This document shows, piece after piece, positions 1 to 11,619 of a stretch of DNA of 64,000 nucleotides. Numbering within the stretch: position 1 is the stretch's first letter; each line of letters starts with the position of its first letter. Source of the DNA: Phycomyces blakesleeanus NRRL 1555(-) (lineage: Eukaryota; Mucoromycota; Mucoromycetes; Mucorales; Phycomycetaceae). The position numbers and the translations under genes were made by a program. The notes beneath the pieces were generated by a model, which saw only the letters and a program-made list of their open reading frames with translations, did no database searches and was not told where the DNA came from. The stretch is taken from assembly GCF_001638985.1 (NCBI RefSeq), contig NW_017265188.1:310001-374000 (forward strand), given 5' to 3'.

Positions 1-665
1 TTACTATCGGAGGCACGATTCTTATTATCCACTAACATGGTATATGTGGTAAACAGAACACCAGAAGGACCGTTGAAAGGCCATTTCTTGGCTCCAGCAA
101 ACATTCCGGTCTTTGAAGCCATTAATGTTGTAAATCGTAAAAACTCGTTGCAGAATTGTTCTGCTGCAATGATCGTTGAACATACTACAAGTACAGGTTT
201 CTTGATTGCAGCCGCGATCAAGATTGAGGTCAAAGATTTTCCCGCACCACAAGGCAATACAATAATACCAGATTTAACAGTGTGTTTACTAGAATCCTGA
301 CTATCTTGGTTGACGACTGCCTTCAGTGCTTCTGTTTGATAGGGTCTCACTTCGATCTCTGGACGCAGCACAAGATCAAGTTTAGCCAGACTCGGATCTG
401 ATTCAAATGCGTAATCTGGCAATGCTTCCCCAGGAATCGCTGAAGCCAAACTTGTTCCAGATCTAGGTCTCTTTGTGCCTACAGTTTTGGTTTGGGGGTT
501 GCCAGCTGGATTTGTCCCCTCCTCTACAGTTGAACCACTATTTGTGACAGATGATTTGGCATTTGAAATTTCCACATTTTTCTGTCGCACAAATGCTAGT
601 AGGTTGGATATTCTTTCTTTCCGCTCTTCATTCGACTGCATATTATTGGCTTCTGTTTGTACCAT
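1..665 (-). CDS. XPB/ERCC3-family DNA helicase, 5' part (runs off the window)
   Basis: Uninterrupted frame of 221 codons from the ATG at 665-663 to the left edge. A second in-frame ATG lies at 641. Residues about 100-150 read RPEIEVRPYQTEALKAVV and then GIIVLPCGAGKSLTSI, that is a Q-motif-like RPYQ followed by an XPB-type Walker A (LPCGAGKS, residues about 137-144). Next come a strand-rich stretch with CST..AAEQFCNEF and a TTYTML motif, as in XPB/Ssl2 (STYSML). XPB proteins are SF2 3'-5' helicases or translocases of TFIIH that open promoter DNA and damaged DNA. Odd: only about 136 residues precede Walker A, against more than 300 in canonical XPB/Ssl2, and they are low-complexity, so the usual N-terminal damage-recognition region seems missing. 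It could be a divergent XPB paralogue rather than the TFIIH subunit. An in-frame stop sits about 27 nt above the first ATG. Confidence 0.7.
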   Translation of the reverse strand, partial: MVQTEANNMQSNEERKERISNLLAFVRQKNVEISNAKSSVTNSGSTVEEGTNPAGNPQTKTVGTKRPRSGTSLASAIPGEALPDYAFESDPSLAKLDLVLRPEIEVRPYQTEALKAVVNQDSQDSSKHTVKSGIIVLPCGAGKSLTSILIAAAIKKPVLVVCSTIIAAEQFCNEFLRFTTLMASKTGMFAGAKKWPFNGPSGVLFTTYTMLVDNKNRASDS

Positions 666-1677
666 CGTATTAATAGAGGCGTAAGAAGGTTAAAGGGGGT
701 AGTAAGCAGACAAAGGTCCAAATAAGGGCAGTCTGAGGAGAGGGTCAATGCCCATCCCACTTATCGGAATGGCGAAATTTTCTAATCATGTGATGTGACT
801 GTTTTATACAGGGATGTGTTGAAATTGACATTAACATTGGAAAACAAGTTTAATTATGGGTGCATTGAGGTTTGGCATGTAGACCTGGATCCTGTAGTAG
901 CAAATTAACACGGATATACACCAAAATAGGATATAAGAGCAACGGTTTTTAGCTGCTGCACACTTGTCGGAATAATTTAATCGTTCAATCTAGACCATCA
1001 GTTCAACCCCAACCTTTGGTCGTTTCAATCCAAATAATCATAAAGCCAAAATTATATATCGGTGCTTTGCGTTTGTACGTTTACATAATAAAAGTGGCAT
1101 TCGTTTTTGTTAAATATATACACAGATAGTTCATTATTTAAAAAAATGTCTTATTATGATACATATAAAAAAAGGTTTCTCCTATTTACAAACGGTTTGA
1201 GGTGGCGCTCTCTTTCGATACAATTAAAAGCATGAGTTTGTTCCACCTCAGACCGCATCTTCAATTCAGAAGTCGCCTCTCTGGGCATTTGAGTTATTGG
1301 ACTTCTTTCCATATATGCCCAGGTGACTCTGTGTACCTACCTGACTAATCCGAGACGATTTTCATATACTTTGTATGCGTGTGTATGCTTTTTTGTTTGT
1401 TTTTTGTTTTTTTTTTGTCTGTGGCCTTACCCGTTGGGCAGAATAATTGTCTTGTCTGTCCATATTGTTCAAGCTCCGAACATTTCCTCACCAACTTCTT
1501 TACCGTCTCCTTTTTTCCATAGAAAGTATAAAATCCGAAGAACAAGAGAAAAAATAAATCAAATAATTAGAAAATACAAAAACAAGTTGTGTCTATTTCC
1601 AGTATATATAACTTAGAGCTGATAATAGCAGATCCTTACAAGTAAGTTACAAAGGAATGAATGAATGAATGCATAAG
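666..1677. other. Intergenic, no convincing gene
   Basis: AT-rich spacer between two minus-strand genes. Short T runs occur near 1400 and 1800. On the minus strand around 1260-1475 a short open frame could be spliced (donor near 1440), but it has no recognisable domain, so no gene is called. Confidence 0.5.
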
Positions 1678-2307
1678 CTACTGGTAAATGTCTTTGCCAG
1701 TAGGAGCCTGGAATCCAGAAGTAGCCTCTAATGCTGGGATAGCAGTCAAAGAGAGGCGAACGATAATAACTGGTAACTGCTTGTTGATTGAAATTCTTTT
1801 TTTTTTTGAAAGATAAATGAGATTTCATTTCCTTATAGATAAATATATATAAATTAATACTTACTTGTCCAAGTTATTTTCCTTGACAGGATCCCATGTA
1901 TCTACAGTCTTTGTGCTTCCGATTTGTGTATACTGATATAGTCGACCTTCCATGCGTCGCTTGATAATCTCTACCACGCTCACTGCCTTGTTTACAGTCT
2001 TTCCTTTCCCAATAATTACAATACTAGGCTTCTTATCTTCCTGTTATCAAGAATCAAATTTTAGTTATTTAGCTGAGGCAGGCTAAACGACCGATTACTA
2101 TTATTATTACCTGTAGTGCCTTGAGTCCGACATCAACATAGAGTGTGATAGTTCCGTTAGAACCTATAATGATCTCGTTGTCTGACGTAGGTTTATTTTC
2201 GTCGGATCTATCTGCTGATTCTGTTGTTCTACGATACTCCTCCACTATAAATACATATTAGTTGTTGTTTTTAATACAAAGGTACATTTTCAATAAAAAA
2301 GCTTACT
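1678..2307 (-). CDS. RPP25-like Alba-domain RNA-binding protein (RNase P/MRP subunit family)
   Basis: Four coding segments on the minus strand: 2307 (one base), 2244-2111, 2040-1865 and 1795-1678, giving 429 nt and 142 residues. Introns are 62, 70 and 69 bp, all GT-AG. The protein starts MEEYRR, like the MEHYRK start of animal RPP25/RPP25L. It continues with an Alba core: SIVIIGKGKTVNKAVSVVEI, then IKRRMEGRLYQYTQIGST, then a TVDTWDP loop and a LPVIIVRLSL strand. Alba proteins of this branch form the RPP20/RPP25 dimer that binds the P3 domain of RNase P and MRP RNAs; that role here is inferred from similarity. Odd: the start codon is itself split, with A in the first exon and TG in the second. 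Without the third intron the frame would stop at 1861, but that would lose the last Alba strand. Confidence 0.82.
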
Positions 2308-3452
2308 TTTTGTTCCAATAAAAAAAGTCGGGTCCTTAAACTTTCACGTGATCCAATAAAAGAAAAGAATAATTAATAAACCAAATAGTTGTTTGTTAAT
2401 CCAATGAACCCCAAATATCCCAAGTCGATTGGCAACAATATTCAGCTTTGCAATTGTTCACATTATATCCACTCTCGTTTTGTCGCCTTCCACCCTTGAA
2501 CACTCCCATTTTTTATAGACAACTCGCACAAAGAACCACTGCAGGATCATTGAATGGATCCGAGTGGCCTCTTTTGAGAAGACGAACCGCGACACATTGT
2601 TTTCATCCCGTTCTCCAAGAAGAATTTGGATGAAAGACAAGAGAAGGGTCGATACTTGATATTGCTTTAATTTATCCACCAACAGCATCTTGACTCATAA
2701 TGTCATGGTTCAGGAAAAAAGCTTGATAAATAAATGTCGTGCCACCCTTTAACGCCATAGAAAAAATCTCCCACTAGACGATCTAACAATGGCAGCAGGA
2801 ATTATTCCTACCTCTGAAGGAGGTAGTGGTAGATTTCCCCGAGTTTGCTCTTTGTCCGGCCTTACGGAACCACATCCACAGACTAAAGAAGGGTACCAAG
2901 ATTACGGACAGTGATGATCGGGCACCTTTTTAGGGGTGCTAATGGATGTGCTCTGGGGATAGACGCGAGAGAGGTCTTCGAACCTTTTACGTCTTCATCT
3001 TGTGATTGCCAATCGACCAATGCCGTACACACACACACACACTAGAGCAAAAGTAACAATTGAAATATATAAATACTTACTTTTATATATATATATATAT
3101 AATATTTAAAGGGTTTAGTAGAGAAAGTTGTTGAAAATGAGGTATTTTCAAAATAAAATAATAAAAAAATGAAAAACCTCCATTTGCATACGTGTGTTAT
3201 GATAAATGTTTAGAATAAAGATGTCGTCATCTTAACCAACTCCGCTTGTCAGATTACACGATAAGTTTATATACTACAAAATACAGGCAATCACACTTTC
3301 CTGAACCTGAAAGAATTCGGCAGGTCCGGCACAAACTGTATTTCTATTGGCATTTGTATTTCTCTGAATTCATCTTTTTTGATGCATCTGGTGCATTCCA
3401 TCTTTGCACCAAATCAATTTTTATTTTTGCAACCAATAATTTCCGGAAAAAG
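2308..3452. other. Intergenic, AT-rich with small repeats
   Basis: Holds the presumed promoter and 5' UTR of the RPP25-like gene. There is a short CA repeat near 3029 and a TA repeat near 3088. A 41-codon plus-strand frame starts at 2789 but shows no domain. I see no supported gene. Confidence 0.5.
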
Positions 3453-3855
3453 TTGGTGTGGACAGACTAAAAGTTCAAAAAAAGGGCAAAAAAAGGGCAA
3501 AACTTTAAGTCATATCATTGGGCGAGAGTTTCAATTAATTTTGCCCTTTTTTTAATCGACTCTAATTAGCTAGCATTCTTCCATTGTCACTAGGATTGAG
3601 AAAAGAAGCATTTTTATAGAGACGTGCAATATAATGAGAGGTCTAGAAAAACTCGCAATAAAAGGTTCTCACTTAATGACAGAGACGGAATTATATGCAC
3701 AAATTTATCTAATATGTACTTTGAACTAATTTGTAACTTTTTTTTTAAAAAAAAGGTGTGGACAGTCATAAATTAGCCTGATTGACTAAATTCTGGATGA
3801 AGTTGTTTTACCCTTTTTTGCCCCTTTTTTTGAACTTTTGGTCTGTCCACACCAA
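3453..3855. mobile_element. 403-bp inverted-repeat element (MITE-like)
   Basis: The left end (3453-3502) and the reverse complement of the right end (3806-3855) match over about 50 bp: both begin TTGGTGTGGACAGAC and run into AAAAGTTCAAAAAAAGGG. A further partial copy (GGTGTGGACAGTCA) sits inside at 3755-3768. There is no coding capacity. Size and structure fit a non-autonomous DNA transposon, possibly of a Tc1/mariner-like family. No clear target-site duplication is visible. It lies just upstream of the Fanzor-like relic. Confidence 0.65.
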
Positions 3856-4084
3856 ATGATATCAAGATTAAAAAAGTTCCTGGCTTCAACCTCGCCGAAT
3901 TGCTGCATTTTGTTACAACTAACGATCCAAAACACACCATCCAGCCGTTGGACAAGAATTTAATTGCCTCTAAGCGATTTGATACAGACTTCAAGTATAT
4001 CTTCATAAGCCAGCGTCTGCAAGTTGTGCATAGCTATTTTTTTGTTACAGTGGTGCTAAAGAAGACAATTTAAGCCCCCACCAT

Positions 4085-6359
4085 GTGCAGAATGGTTTGT
4101 TTTGTTCTTTCAAAGAATCTGGTCTTGATAAACAGAGCTTCTGTCTTGAGGAAGTATCATCATCTGCAATGGTGATGGCTCTTGAAACGTACCTGGTTAA
4201 CTTCGAGAATATGTGGGACGGCAAAAAGATAATCAACAAACTTTTTGACAAAGTAATATTAGTGCTACTTCGCCACCATCTTACACGCAATAGAGAATCA
4301 AAGCGTATCTCGACCACAACAACAAGAAACCCATCTGGAAAGAAGGATATGAGAAACCATGTGCATCATATTTGCCGTGTAGAAGGATAAAATACTGAAA
4401 AACGTAATACAAAAAAGGAAAAACGGATAAATCAGAAGGAGAAAAGTGGATCACTAAGATAAACAGTGCGAAGTAGCGTCTAGCAAATTTAAGGCATACT
4501 TTTAAAAAGATAAAGTGGAAACATATTTTATTGGCTTGAAATCGCCAACTAATGGTTAATTTTTATTATAGAAGATAAGTCGAATGCTGAATGATAGACA
4601 GGAAGCTTCTGCTTAACACAAGCTTGTTGATCTGCAATACATTGAAGAAGTTCTTGCCTCCGAAAGGACAATATCATGTAATTGCATATAAGATCTATCT
4701 CTGTATCTTTGTAAATTATGTTCTTAAATATGGACGTTATACAAAGTTTACTCGCCCACTATGTCCTTCGGCATTATTTTCGCCATTGAGTGCCCTACAT
4801 CTGGATTCAGTTGTATTGTATCGGTTATTGACCCATAATCTAGACCAAGAAAAGTCGGAATAACCGCCATCAAATACTAAGCAACAAGAAAAGAAAGTGT
4901 ATAGTTAATTGATACTCTAGGGTATTATAGGGATGGGCTGATAAGGTCCCAAGACAAAGCGCGCCAAAACAAAGATACCACATTTAACATAGTATTTGAT
5001 ATGGGTGAAATTCAGAAAGCATGTAAATTGTATGGTCTATCTTTTGCACATCGGATAACATGTCTACCAGGAATGAAAACAGTACGATTATTGGGATCGA
5101 AAATAAAAACCCACTGCACCGTAAAAGAGGAAACAAAACAGTCATATGAAGCACGGATTCTAATAAACCCAGGCGTTAGAGCATCTTCAGCAGTGAGAGA
5201 ACTTTTAATTTATCTAAAGTTAAACACCGCTACTTTAGCTAAAGAAAAGGGACTGTCTTTTATATTTAAAGTGAATTTAATCGAACTGCTGGGAGGACAA
5301 ACTTTAGCTAAATCTTTAAATTTAATGTAAAAGTGGAGATAAAGCGGACTGCTGAAGATGCTCTTATACAAGAAGGACGAAAAACAAAGGATGTTCTTTT
5401 TCTGGGCTTCAAAGCTTAACAGAAGATGTCAAGACACTAGAATATGCAAGTAAAAAATAGAGAAATTCCAAAAGACAATCAAGGAATGCAAACACAATTT
5501 GGGGACAACACATGACAAGAATCAGTTATACCGGACGATTGAAAAACGTAAAGAATCGAGATTTATATCTTATACGACGGTTGAAAAGATCAAAAAAGAG
5601 CCCACAGAAAAAAAAAGACAGCAGATCTATTTCTGATATATGGCAGCTTGCTTCAAATTAAAGCTGCATAATATTAAAGATATCCCTCCAAATAGCAGAA
5701 CCCCAATTGGGAGATGCGGCAAAGGTGTGACTAAGGCGGAGGACAGAACTATTGTGAATCCTGATGACTTTAACTATGCAGGTACTGACAATGGCCTGGT
5801 AAATATGACAACACTAATACCGATGTCGTTACCAAGAATGAACTTCCACCTAAAGCTTTTCAACTATTACACTGTGTTAAGTGATGGGTCCAATGAAGAC
5901 AGTATTACTATTGTATTCAATTTTTATTAATGCGCATCTTTTTTTTTGGGCTCAACAGATAAGTCGTCTTCTAAAAACCCCTTGATAATCTTCATTGGTG
6001 TTTGGGGGACCGGTGTAGGTTTTCGAATCAAAGGCTTTAGAAAGTATGGTGGTAAGTGGAAGCAGAAGATACACGGAGAGGCGGCCAATGTCTGCATAAC
6101 AAATGAATGTAAGACCTCCCAAACGTGTATATTCTGCTTTTCGCCTTTAACCAGTCCTAGGATTCCTGGAAAGAAGGAAGGAAGTTACAAAATCAATAAA
6201 GATGTTTTCCTTTGTATCAATCTTAATTGCATCACAGTCATGAATTGATGTGCAAGTAAGCCGAGAGATGTCCTTTTAGCTCTCGCGATTGCACTGGTAG
6301 GCTTTAGCTTTTTTATGTTTGGTGCTGCCCCCCTCCGTTTTACAAGGTCAGCTAGATAA
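4085..6359 (+). pseudogene. Decayed Fanzor/TnpB-like (IS605 OrfB-type) RuvC nuclease gene
   Basis: Broken into several frames. The C-terminal block at 5946-6248 reads ITNECKTSQTCIFCF, with a second cysteine pair in FLCINLNCITV. This is the RuvC-II glutamate (codon near 6105) with the zinc ribbon of TnpB/OrfB proteins. After a stop and a one-base shift, PRDVLLALAIALVGFSFF at 6261-6314 supplies the RuvC-III aspartate. Upstream, FNYAGTDNGLVNMTT at about 5772-5816 looks like the RuvC-I strand with its aspartate (codon near 5787). Open stretches at 4085-4390 and 5001-5330 probably are the diverged N-terminal half. Fanzor proteins are eukaryotic TnpB relatives, RNA-guided nucleases carried by transposons. 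The stops and frame changes mean this copy cannot make a full protein as read. The exact 5' limit is uncertain. Confidence 0.68.
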
Positions 6360-6558
6360 CTGCCGAATATTATACAATAATAACATTTGACTTTTGTAGA
6401 CGAAGAGATTATTTGACAGCTACGTTGTAGCTCTGGAGGTAAATATCATTGTATAGTACCTGCTTATGAATTTTATTTATTTATTAATTATTATTATCTC
6501 TTTATAAAAAAAAGTGGCTGCCTACTTTTTGTGGGGAAATAAATGCACCCCAGATTGC

Positions 6559-6699
6559 TCAAGAGACAAAAGGACAATAAAACATCAATAAAATTATCAA
6601 ACCAAATATTATAATAGCTAAATATAAAGAATGTTTCAATTCTTGGTTTAGCTCTTTTTCATAAATTAAGCTTTTCTTTGGGTCGTAGGGGTTCTGCAT
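6559..6699 (-). CDS. Possible 46-residue single-span membrane protein
   Basis: Frame from ATG 6699 to a TGA at 6559. A polar head (YDPKKSLIYEKELNQELKHS) is followed by one hydrophobic span (LYLAIIIFGLIILLMFYCPF) and only two more residues, so it would be tail-anchored. The open frame extends upstream without another ATG, so an upstream exon is possible. I do not recognise a family. It may be chance in AT-rich DNA. Confidence 0.25.
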   Translation of the reverse strand: MQNPYDPKKSLIYEKELNQELKHSLYLAIIIFGLIILLMFYCPFVS

Positions 6700-6970
6700 A
6701 AAATATTTAAATTGAGTGCGAGTGTATTTTGTTGTGCGACGCAAGGGGCAGTAATTTAATATTGAAGTATGATGTGGAGTGGTTATTTAGAGAATGGTTA
6801 GAGTTGGCGCCTCACTAGAACACCGTTGCCCTTGCAATCATCTAGAGAGGGGTTAGGAATGAGATGGGCCTGTTCTTGTACTAAAACAGTCACAGGACAA
6901 GCCACTGGTGGTCTTACTTTGAGTTGGTTACCTTGGTATAGTCAGACCTTGTATACTCTTGACTTTAACA

Positions 6971-7320
6971 ATGTCTCTCCTCTTCCGCACATGCATACGC
7001 ACTAATGGACCATTGATGGTTGCCAATGCAATGGCCAAGGTTTGGTTACTGGGTTGTTTTTTAAAAATGTTTACTGACAATTATCATCATAGAGAAGTGC
7101 CCACAAGAAAGCATCTATTCAGGTCAAGTTGAACCAGTTCATTGAGGGTCTTGGTTTGAAAGGTAAGTTAGGAAGAAGAAAAATCCCCCTTTTTTTGAAG
7201 TCGGAAATGGGATAATAAAATATTTATCATAGATGAACTTGTGTCTGTCCGACGTAAGTAAAACCTCAAAGGGAAACTATAAGTACATATATATCTTTTA
7301 TTTAGATTATAATATATATA

Positions 7321-7356
<36 letters not shown>

Positions 7357-7895
7357 TATATGTATGTAATTTATAGCTGGTTTGATGCGTAACATCCTTT
7401 ATCCCGCAAGTAAGGCCAGCTATGTACCTACCTTTACTGGTCCCCGCAATCGTCAATTGGAACTGGAATTGGAGAAGTCGACAGCTACAGAAACCGATGC
7501 TGGAAAGGTAACATATGCGTATATGAATATATATATATATATATTATGAGCAACAAAATGACACGTGTTGGGGTTACTAAACATTATTTGCATCATTGTA
7601 GTTCTTGAATCAAGAGAAACGCCGTGAGAGTGCCAGCAAACTAGCAGGAGGTCTGACAAGTGTAGGATCATTGGTATTTAAGCGTGCAGTAGTACCCAGT
7701 AGCACCAACACTTTTGGATCTGTTACGGCTGATGACGTGATCTCCAAGTTAAAGGATGTCGGTCTCCAGGTGGAAAGACAGGCTATTGTGTTTCAATCAG
7801 AGGGAGGTCGTATCAAGTCTCTTGGAGAGCATCTTGTCACTATTCAGATTGGAAACCAATCAACAACCCTCAAAGTGCTTGTTGAGGCAGCGTAA
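6971..7895 (+). CDS. Mitochondrial large-subunit ribosomal protein bL9m
   Basis: Five exons: 6971-7039, 7093-7162, 7233-7253, 7377-7507 and 7602-7895, giving 585 nt and 194 residues; all phases agree. The start MSLLFRTCIRTNGPLM is a plausible mitochondrial presequence. Residues about 30-65 carry the bL9 N-domain pattern: VKLNQFIEGLGLKDELVSVR, then PGLMRN-L-P--KA-Y. The C-domain has FGSVTADDVISKLKDVGL and a LGEHLVTIQI strand near the end. bL9m binds domain V of mitochondrial LSU rRNA (yeast counterpart MRPL50). Intron 3 contains a TATG microsatellite (about 7328-7368). The next gene in the same direction starts 150 bp downstream. Confidence 0.88.
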
Positions 7896-8044
7896 TGAAA
7901 ATACTATGTGTTTCCAAAAATAGACATTTCCATTTCCATTTCTGTCCCTCCCAAACATAACAAATAGATAGAGAGAGAGAGAGAGAACAAGAGAGTTACC
8001 TTTGTCTTCTTCTTCCTTTACTTTTTTTTGTATTCATTGTTACT

Positions 8045-9352
8045 ATGGGTCAGACTTCTAGTAAGACCCACGGTGCCACTATCTTTGGTTACTTGATTAC
8101 TCCTACTGCTCCAACTACACAAGAACAGGTCAATGACCCCTTGAAATCTCATCCCGATCTCTATGGCCTGAAATCAATCGAGGGATCCCAATCCATCGAT
8201 AATGACCTTGCTTATATTGATTCAAAATATTATCCCGACACGCGTCTTATTCAACCTCCACAAGAGGACCAAAGCAAAGAAGCCCCCAAGCTTACCTTTG
8301 CAACAGTGGCAGCTGCTTCTCATGAGGGAAAGTTGCTCGAGGTCAAATTGTCTTTACGTTCACTTGCCTCGCTCTCACCAGAAATTGGTTTATTGAGAAT
8401 GATGAGAAAGTTAGATTTGTAAGTTTAAATGAAGTTTGGTTTATCACACTTGAAGCCATAACCTTACTCATCCACATACATACATATATACATATACACA
8501 CATATACATACATCTTTTTTGCTTTAAAAAAAAAGATCCTCAAACTATCTTGAATCTTTACCTGATACGATTGGGTACCTTGTCCTTCTTGAGGAGCTTT
8601 CGCTGGCTAACAATAAGATTGTCGAAATCCCAGACACAATCAGCTATCTTTCCCGTTTACTAGAGTTAGACCTTTCCAAAAACCAACTTTCTCACATTAC
8701 CCCTTCGGTCGGGTACCTGAAGAAACTGCGAATTCTCGGACTTTCTTCTAATCAGCTCAGCCGCTTACCCGAAGAGATCGGCAACCTGAGGCAACTGACC
8801 TCATTGGACTTGTCTCATAATCCTATATGTATATTACCAGCTGAGATTTCACAATTGTCCTTCCTCCGACGACTTGTACTTGAAGGCTGCAACCTACAAA
8901 CCACTCTGGAATACAAACTTGCTCACGATCCACCCAGTCTCAAAGAAATATGCGCACGACAAGTTGTCAGTCGAAAATTAGCCCTAAAAAGTCTTGCCGA
9001 TCCACTTGCCAATTATCTGGCCTCTTCTAAAGTGTGTACCTCTTGCCACGAACCTTACTTCACTAGCTACGTACTTCGAGGTAGATTTGTTGAGCGTTCA
9101 GATACAATGATTCCTCTCGAATATCGACTTTGTTCGGCCCATTGGCAAAATCAAGACGACCGTCTCCTTTATCTATTCTCGTCGCCACCCTCGACAACTG
9201 CCGTCTCTCCTCCAGCTAATCCAACCAGACCACGACTTCCAGCACTAGAAGCACGTGTGCCTACCGAACGACAGTCTGTAAGACGGTCATTTGCAAGACT
9301 TCGCTCACCACCCATCGCAATGCTATCCCAACGGTCCAAACAATCCGTCTAA
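8045..9352 (+). CDS. Leucine-rich-repeat protein with an N-myristoylation signal
   Basis: Two exons, 8045-8418 and 8536-9352, 396 residues. It begins MGQTSSK, with glycine 2 and serine 6 fitting an N-myristoylation site. Residues about 120-260 hold six LRRs of the short plant/SHOC2 type (LxxLxLSxNxLxxLPxxIGxL, e.g. LRILGLSSNQLSRLPEEIGN). The C-terminal part has CTSCHEPYF (about residues 285-293) and a later LCSAHW, a possible zinc site, then a basic, Ser/Pro-rich tail. The layout suggests a membrane-tethered scaffold of the SHOC2 or LRR-signalling kind. Closely similar fungal proteins are usually annotated only as LRR proteins, so no precise role is claimed. Intron 1 ends in a run of A just before its acceptor. 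Confidence 0.8.
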
Positions 9353-10022
9353 GAAATATACAGCATATCCACCCCTTCTTATTTCTCTTTCATTTTTAAG
9401 AAAAATAAGCAAACACTATGAGACCTTAATTCTCTCAATCGTCTTTCTTCTCTTCCTTAACACATTCACTTGCACTCTCTTACTCTCTTTCTCACTCAAG
9501 CACACATATTAACACAAACACAAAAGACTGCCTTTATTTATTGCTTTTAAAATGGCAAAAGACCCTTTTCCTGTATTTCTTCAAACGTCTGTGCACTCGA
9601 TCTTTATTTGTATATTCATCAGCCCCTCCTTTTGTATCACATTTATTCTTCTATTTCTTCATATTGTATACCCTCCAAAAAATATTTCATACCATAGATC
9701 GGATTACTGTTTTTATATATATATATATTTTGTTTTTTTATTTATCTCGTCTTCTTATGAATTGCGCCACTTCAAATAAAATTCTGCGTCCATTTAAAAA
9801 AACAATAATGAAAATAATAACAGTAGGTTTTATGGGCAGTATTATTTTGATCAATAAATATGACGGTAGGGTTTATTAAAAGGGGGGGAAAGGATAAGAT
9901 AGAAGAATAAGAAGAAAAAAAACTAGCATTCAAGTTGCCAAGACTTACTTCTTTACTAAACATTCGAATCGTCTTTATTAGCAAACCGGTATCTCACGCG
10001 AGTAGTTGTGGCCAATCACAAG

Positions 10023-10053
<31 letters not shown>

Positions 10054-10617
10054 AGAATATTAATCACAGATTTTCCAAATATAGAAATAGGGTTAAAATT
10101 GACACATTTTTGATCCCAGACAATGGACCCCTAGTCAATTACGGACTACTTGCAATCATAATAATTATATATATATATGTATATAGTCTTATTCTATCAT
10201 ATATGCAGAGTATAAATTTAGGATTGAATATTAGGATTCTAAACAATTTATAGGCATAGAAATATAACACATGTCTTTCTGCGTAAATGAAAATACAATG
10301 GGTAATGTATTCATTTAATTGATAGTTTTTCCATGAATATTAAAGTATTATGTTAAAGAATCGATCGTCGTTGATCCTATGTGTTACTGGAGCTCTAGTA
10401 TATGTTCAGATATGATGATTAATAAAATAAAATAAAGTACAGTACAGTACTCAATTGCAGTTGATTAAACCCCTAATTATTATAACACATAAATTACTAA
10501 TAAGAAAATTCTTTATGTGAATTAGATCATCGTCTCTTATTATCATCATTATTATCTATTAATTAATTAATTAATTAATTATAAAACCAAATCAAATTAG
10601 ACGATATATTACAGTAT
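9353..10617. other. Intergenic, AT-rich
   Basis: Probable 3' UTR of the LRR gene, then a run of about 27 T at 10023-10049 and a TTAA/AATT repeat near 10557-10580. No gene seen. Confidence 0.5.
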
Positions 10618-10950
10618 TCAACTTTAAACGTTTGAACAATGACATCCTAGCTCCACACCTCAAGGCAGAGACTCTAAAAGAAGTTTTCAAGTTGACCGAC
10701 CAAACAATTACGTCGACAACTGGATTGTCATCAGTCACTCCAGTCAATCTTTCCTGACACAAACACACATCTCATCAAGTCTAAACTGGAATCTCTAGGA
10801 TATATTGTGAACGAGAAGAGGTCGTCCCTGTGCCCATCCCAATAATTAGAACGTTTCGGATATGTATTGGATACTCAGGAGATGATTACCAAGATCCCGG
10901 GAACCAAACTACGGGATATCCGGGAATCAATTCGACAATTTATCAGTCAT
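10618..10950 (+). pseudogene. Reverse-transcriptase relic, DIRS-like
   Basis: Pieces in different frames can be read. YVDNWIVIS is a degenerate YxDD catalytic box near 10711. It is followed by KLESLGYIVNEKRSSLCPSQ and ERFGYVLDTQEM, then KIPGTKLRDIRESIRQF. This order (YVDDW, LGW.vN..KS.L.P.Q, FLGf.iDt, lP..K) is typical of DIRS-type tyrosine-recombinase retroelements. Stops and shifts separate the pieces and the rest of the element is gone. Confidence 0.6.
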
Positions 10951-11619
10951 CTTTTACACTACGGCAAAAAAGAATTGCCTTGTTTAGTGTATAAATGGCC
11001 AAGACAGGAATTGTTACCATTTTTTCAATGAATAAACAAATTAAGCGTCCTTCCTTTTCTATATTACATTCTCTTGTTTTTTACTATAGGGTATTGAATT
11101 GGGTTGAATTGAGTCAGATCTCTATTTTAATGCATGCTTTATTATATGAAAAACATTATTGCCAAGAAAATAATGATAATCTTCTATTGGCTACTTGCAA
11201 CAACAACAATAACAACAACAACAAAATGGTACCGTTTAGCCACTGCAAAATGTACGCAGTAAAACACTATTATTCAAATTTAATCTCATATGATTTGAGT
11301 ACTCTGATATATCTTAGATACTTATTATTATTATCATCAATTTCTACAAACATACCAATTTTAGAGAAGAAAAAATGCACCAAAAACAGACTAGAAAATC
11401 AAACTGGGCTAATCAAAAGGGTCAAAATATGTTCTTTGGCTTCTCTTTTAAAGCTGGCTCCACCCGCGTCCTTGCTGGAGAACTATATAAAATAGTAAAA
11501 AGCTTATATTAGCTTTGTATTAACAGCTCACGAGCAAAAGTAACATTTGTAACTTGCAGAATATCTGTCATTATGGGTGATTCAGCATCACCAGTTTTAG
11601 ACACATTAAGAAAAGAAAA
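10951..11619. other. Intergenic with a low-complexity open frame
   Basis: The plus-strand open frame at 10995-11495 includes a poly-asparagine run from CAA/AAC repeats near 11200 and no domain. I treat it as chance. Confidence 0.45.

Noticed and set aside
7168..7395. Minus-strand frame over the bL9m introns
   Set aside because: Made by TATG and TA repeats in introns and by the complement of coding exons.
10995..11495. 166-codon plus-strand frame
   Set aside because: Low-complexity, poly-asparagine from a CAA repeat, no domain, in relic-rich DNA.
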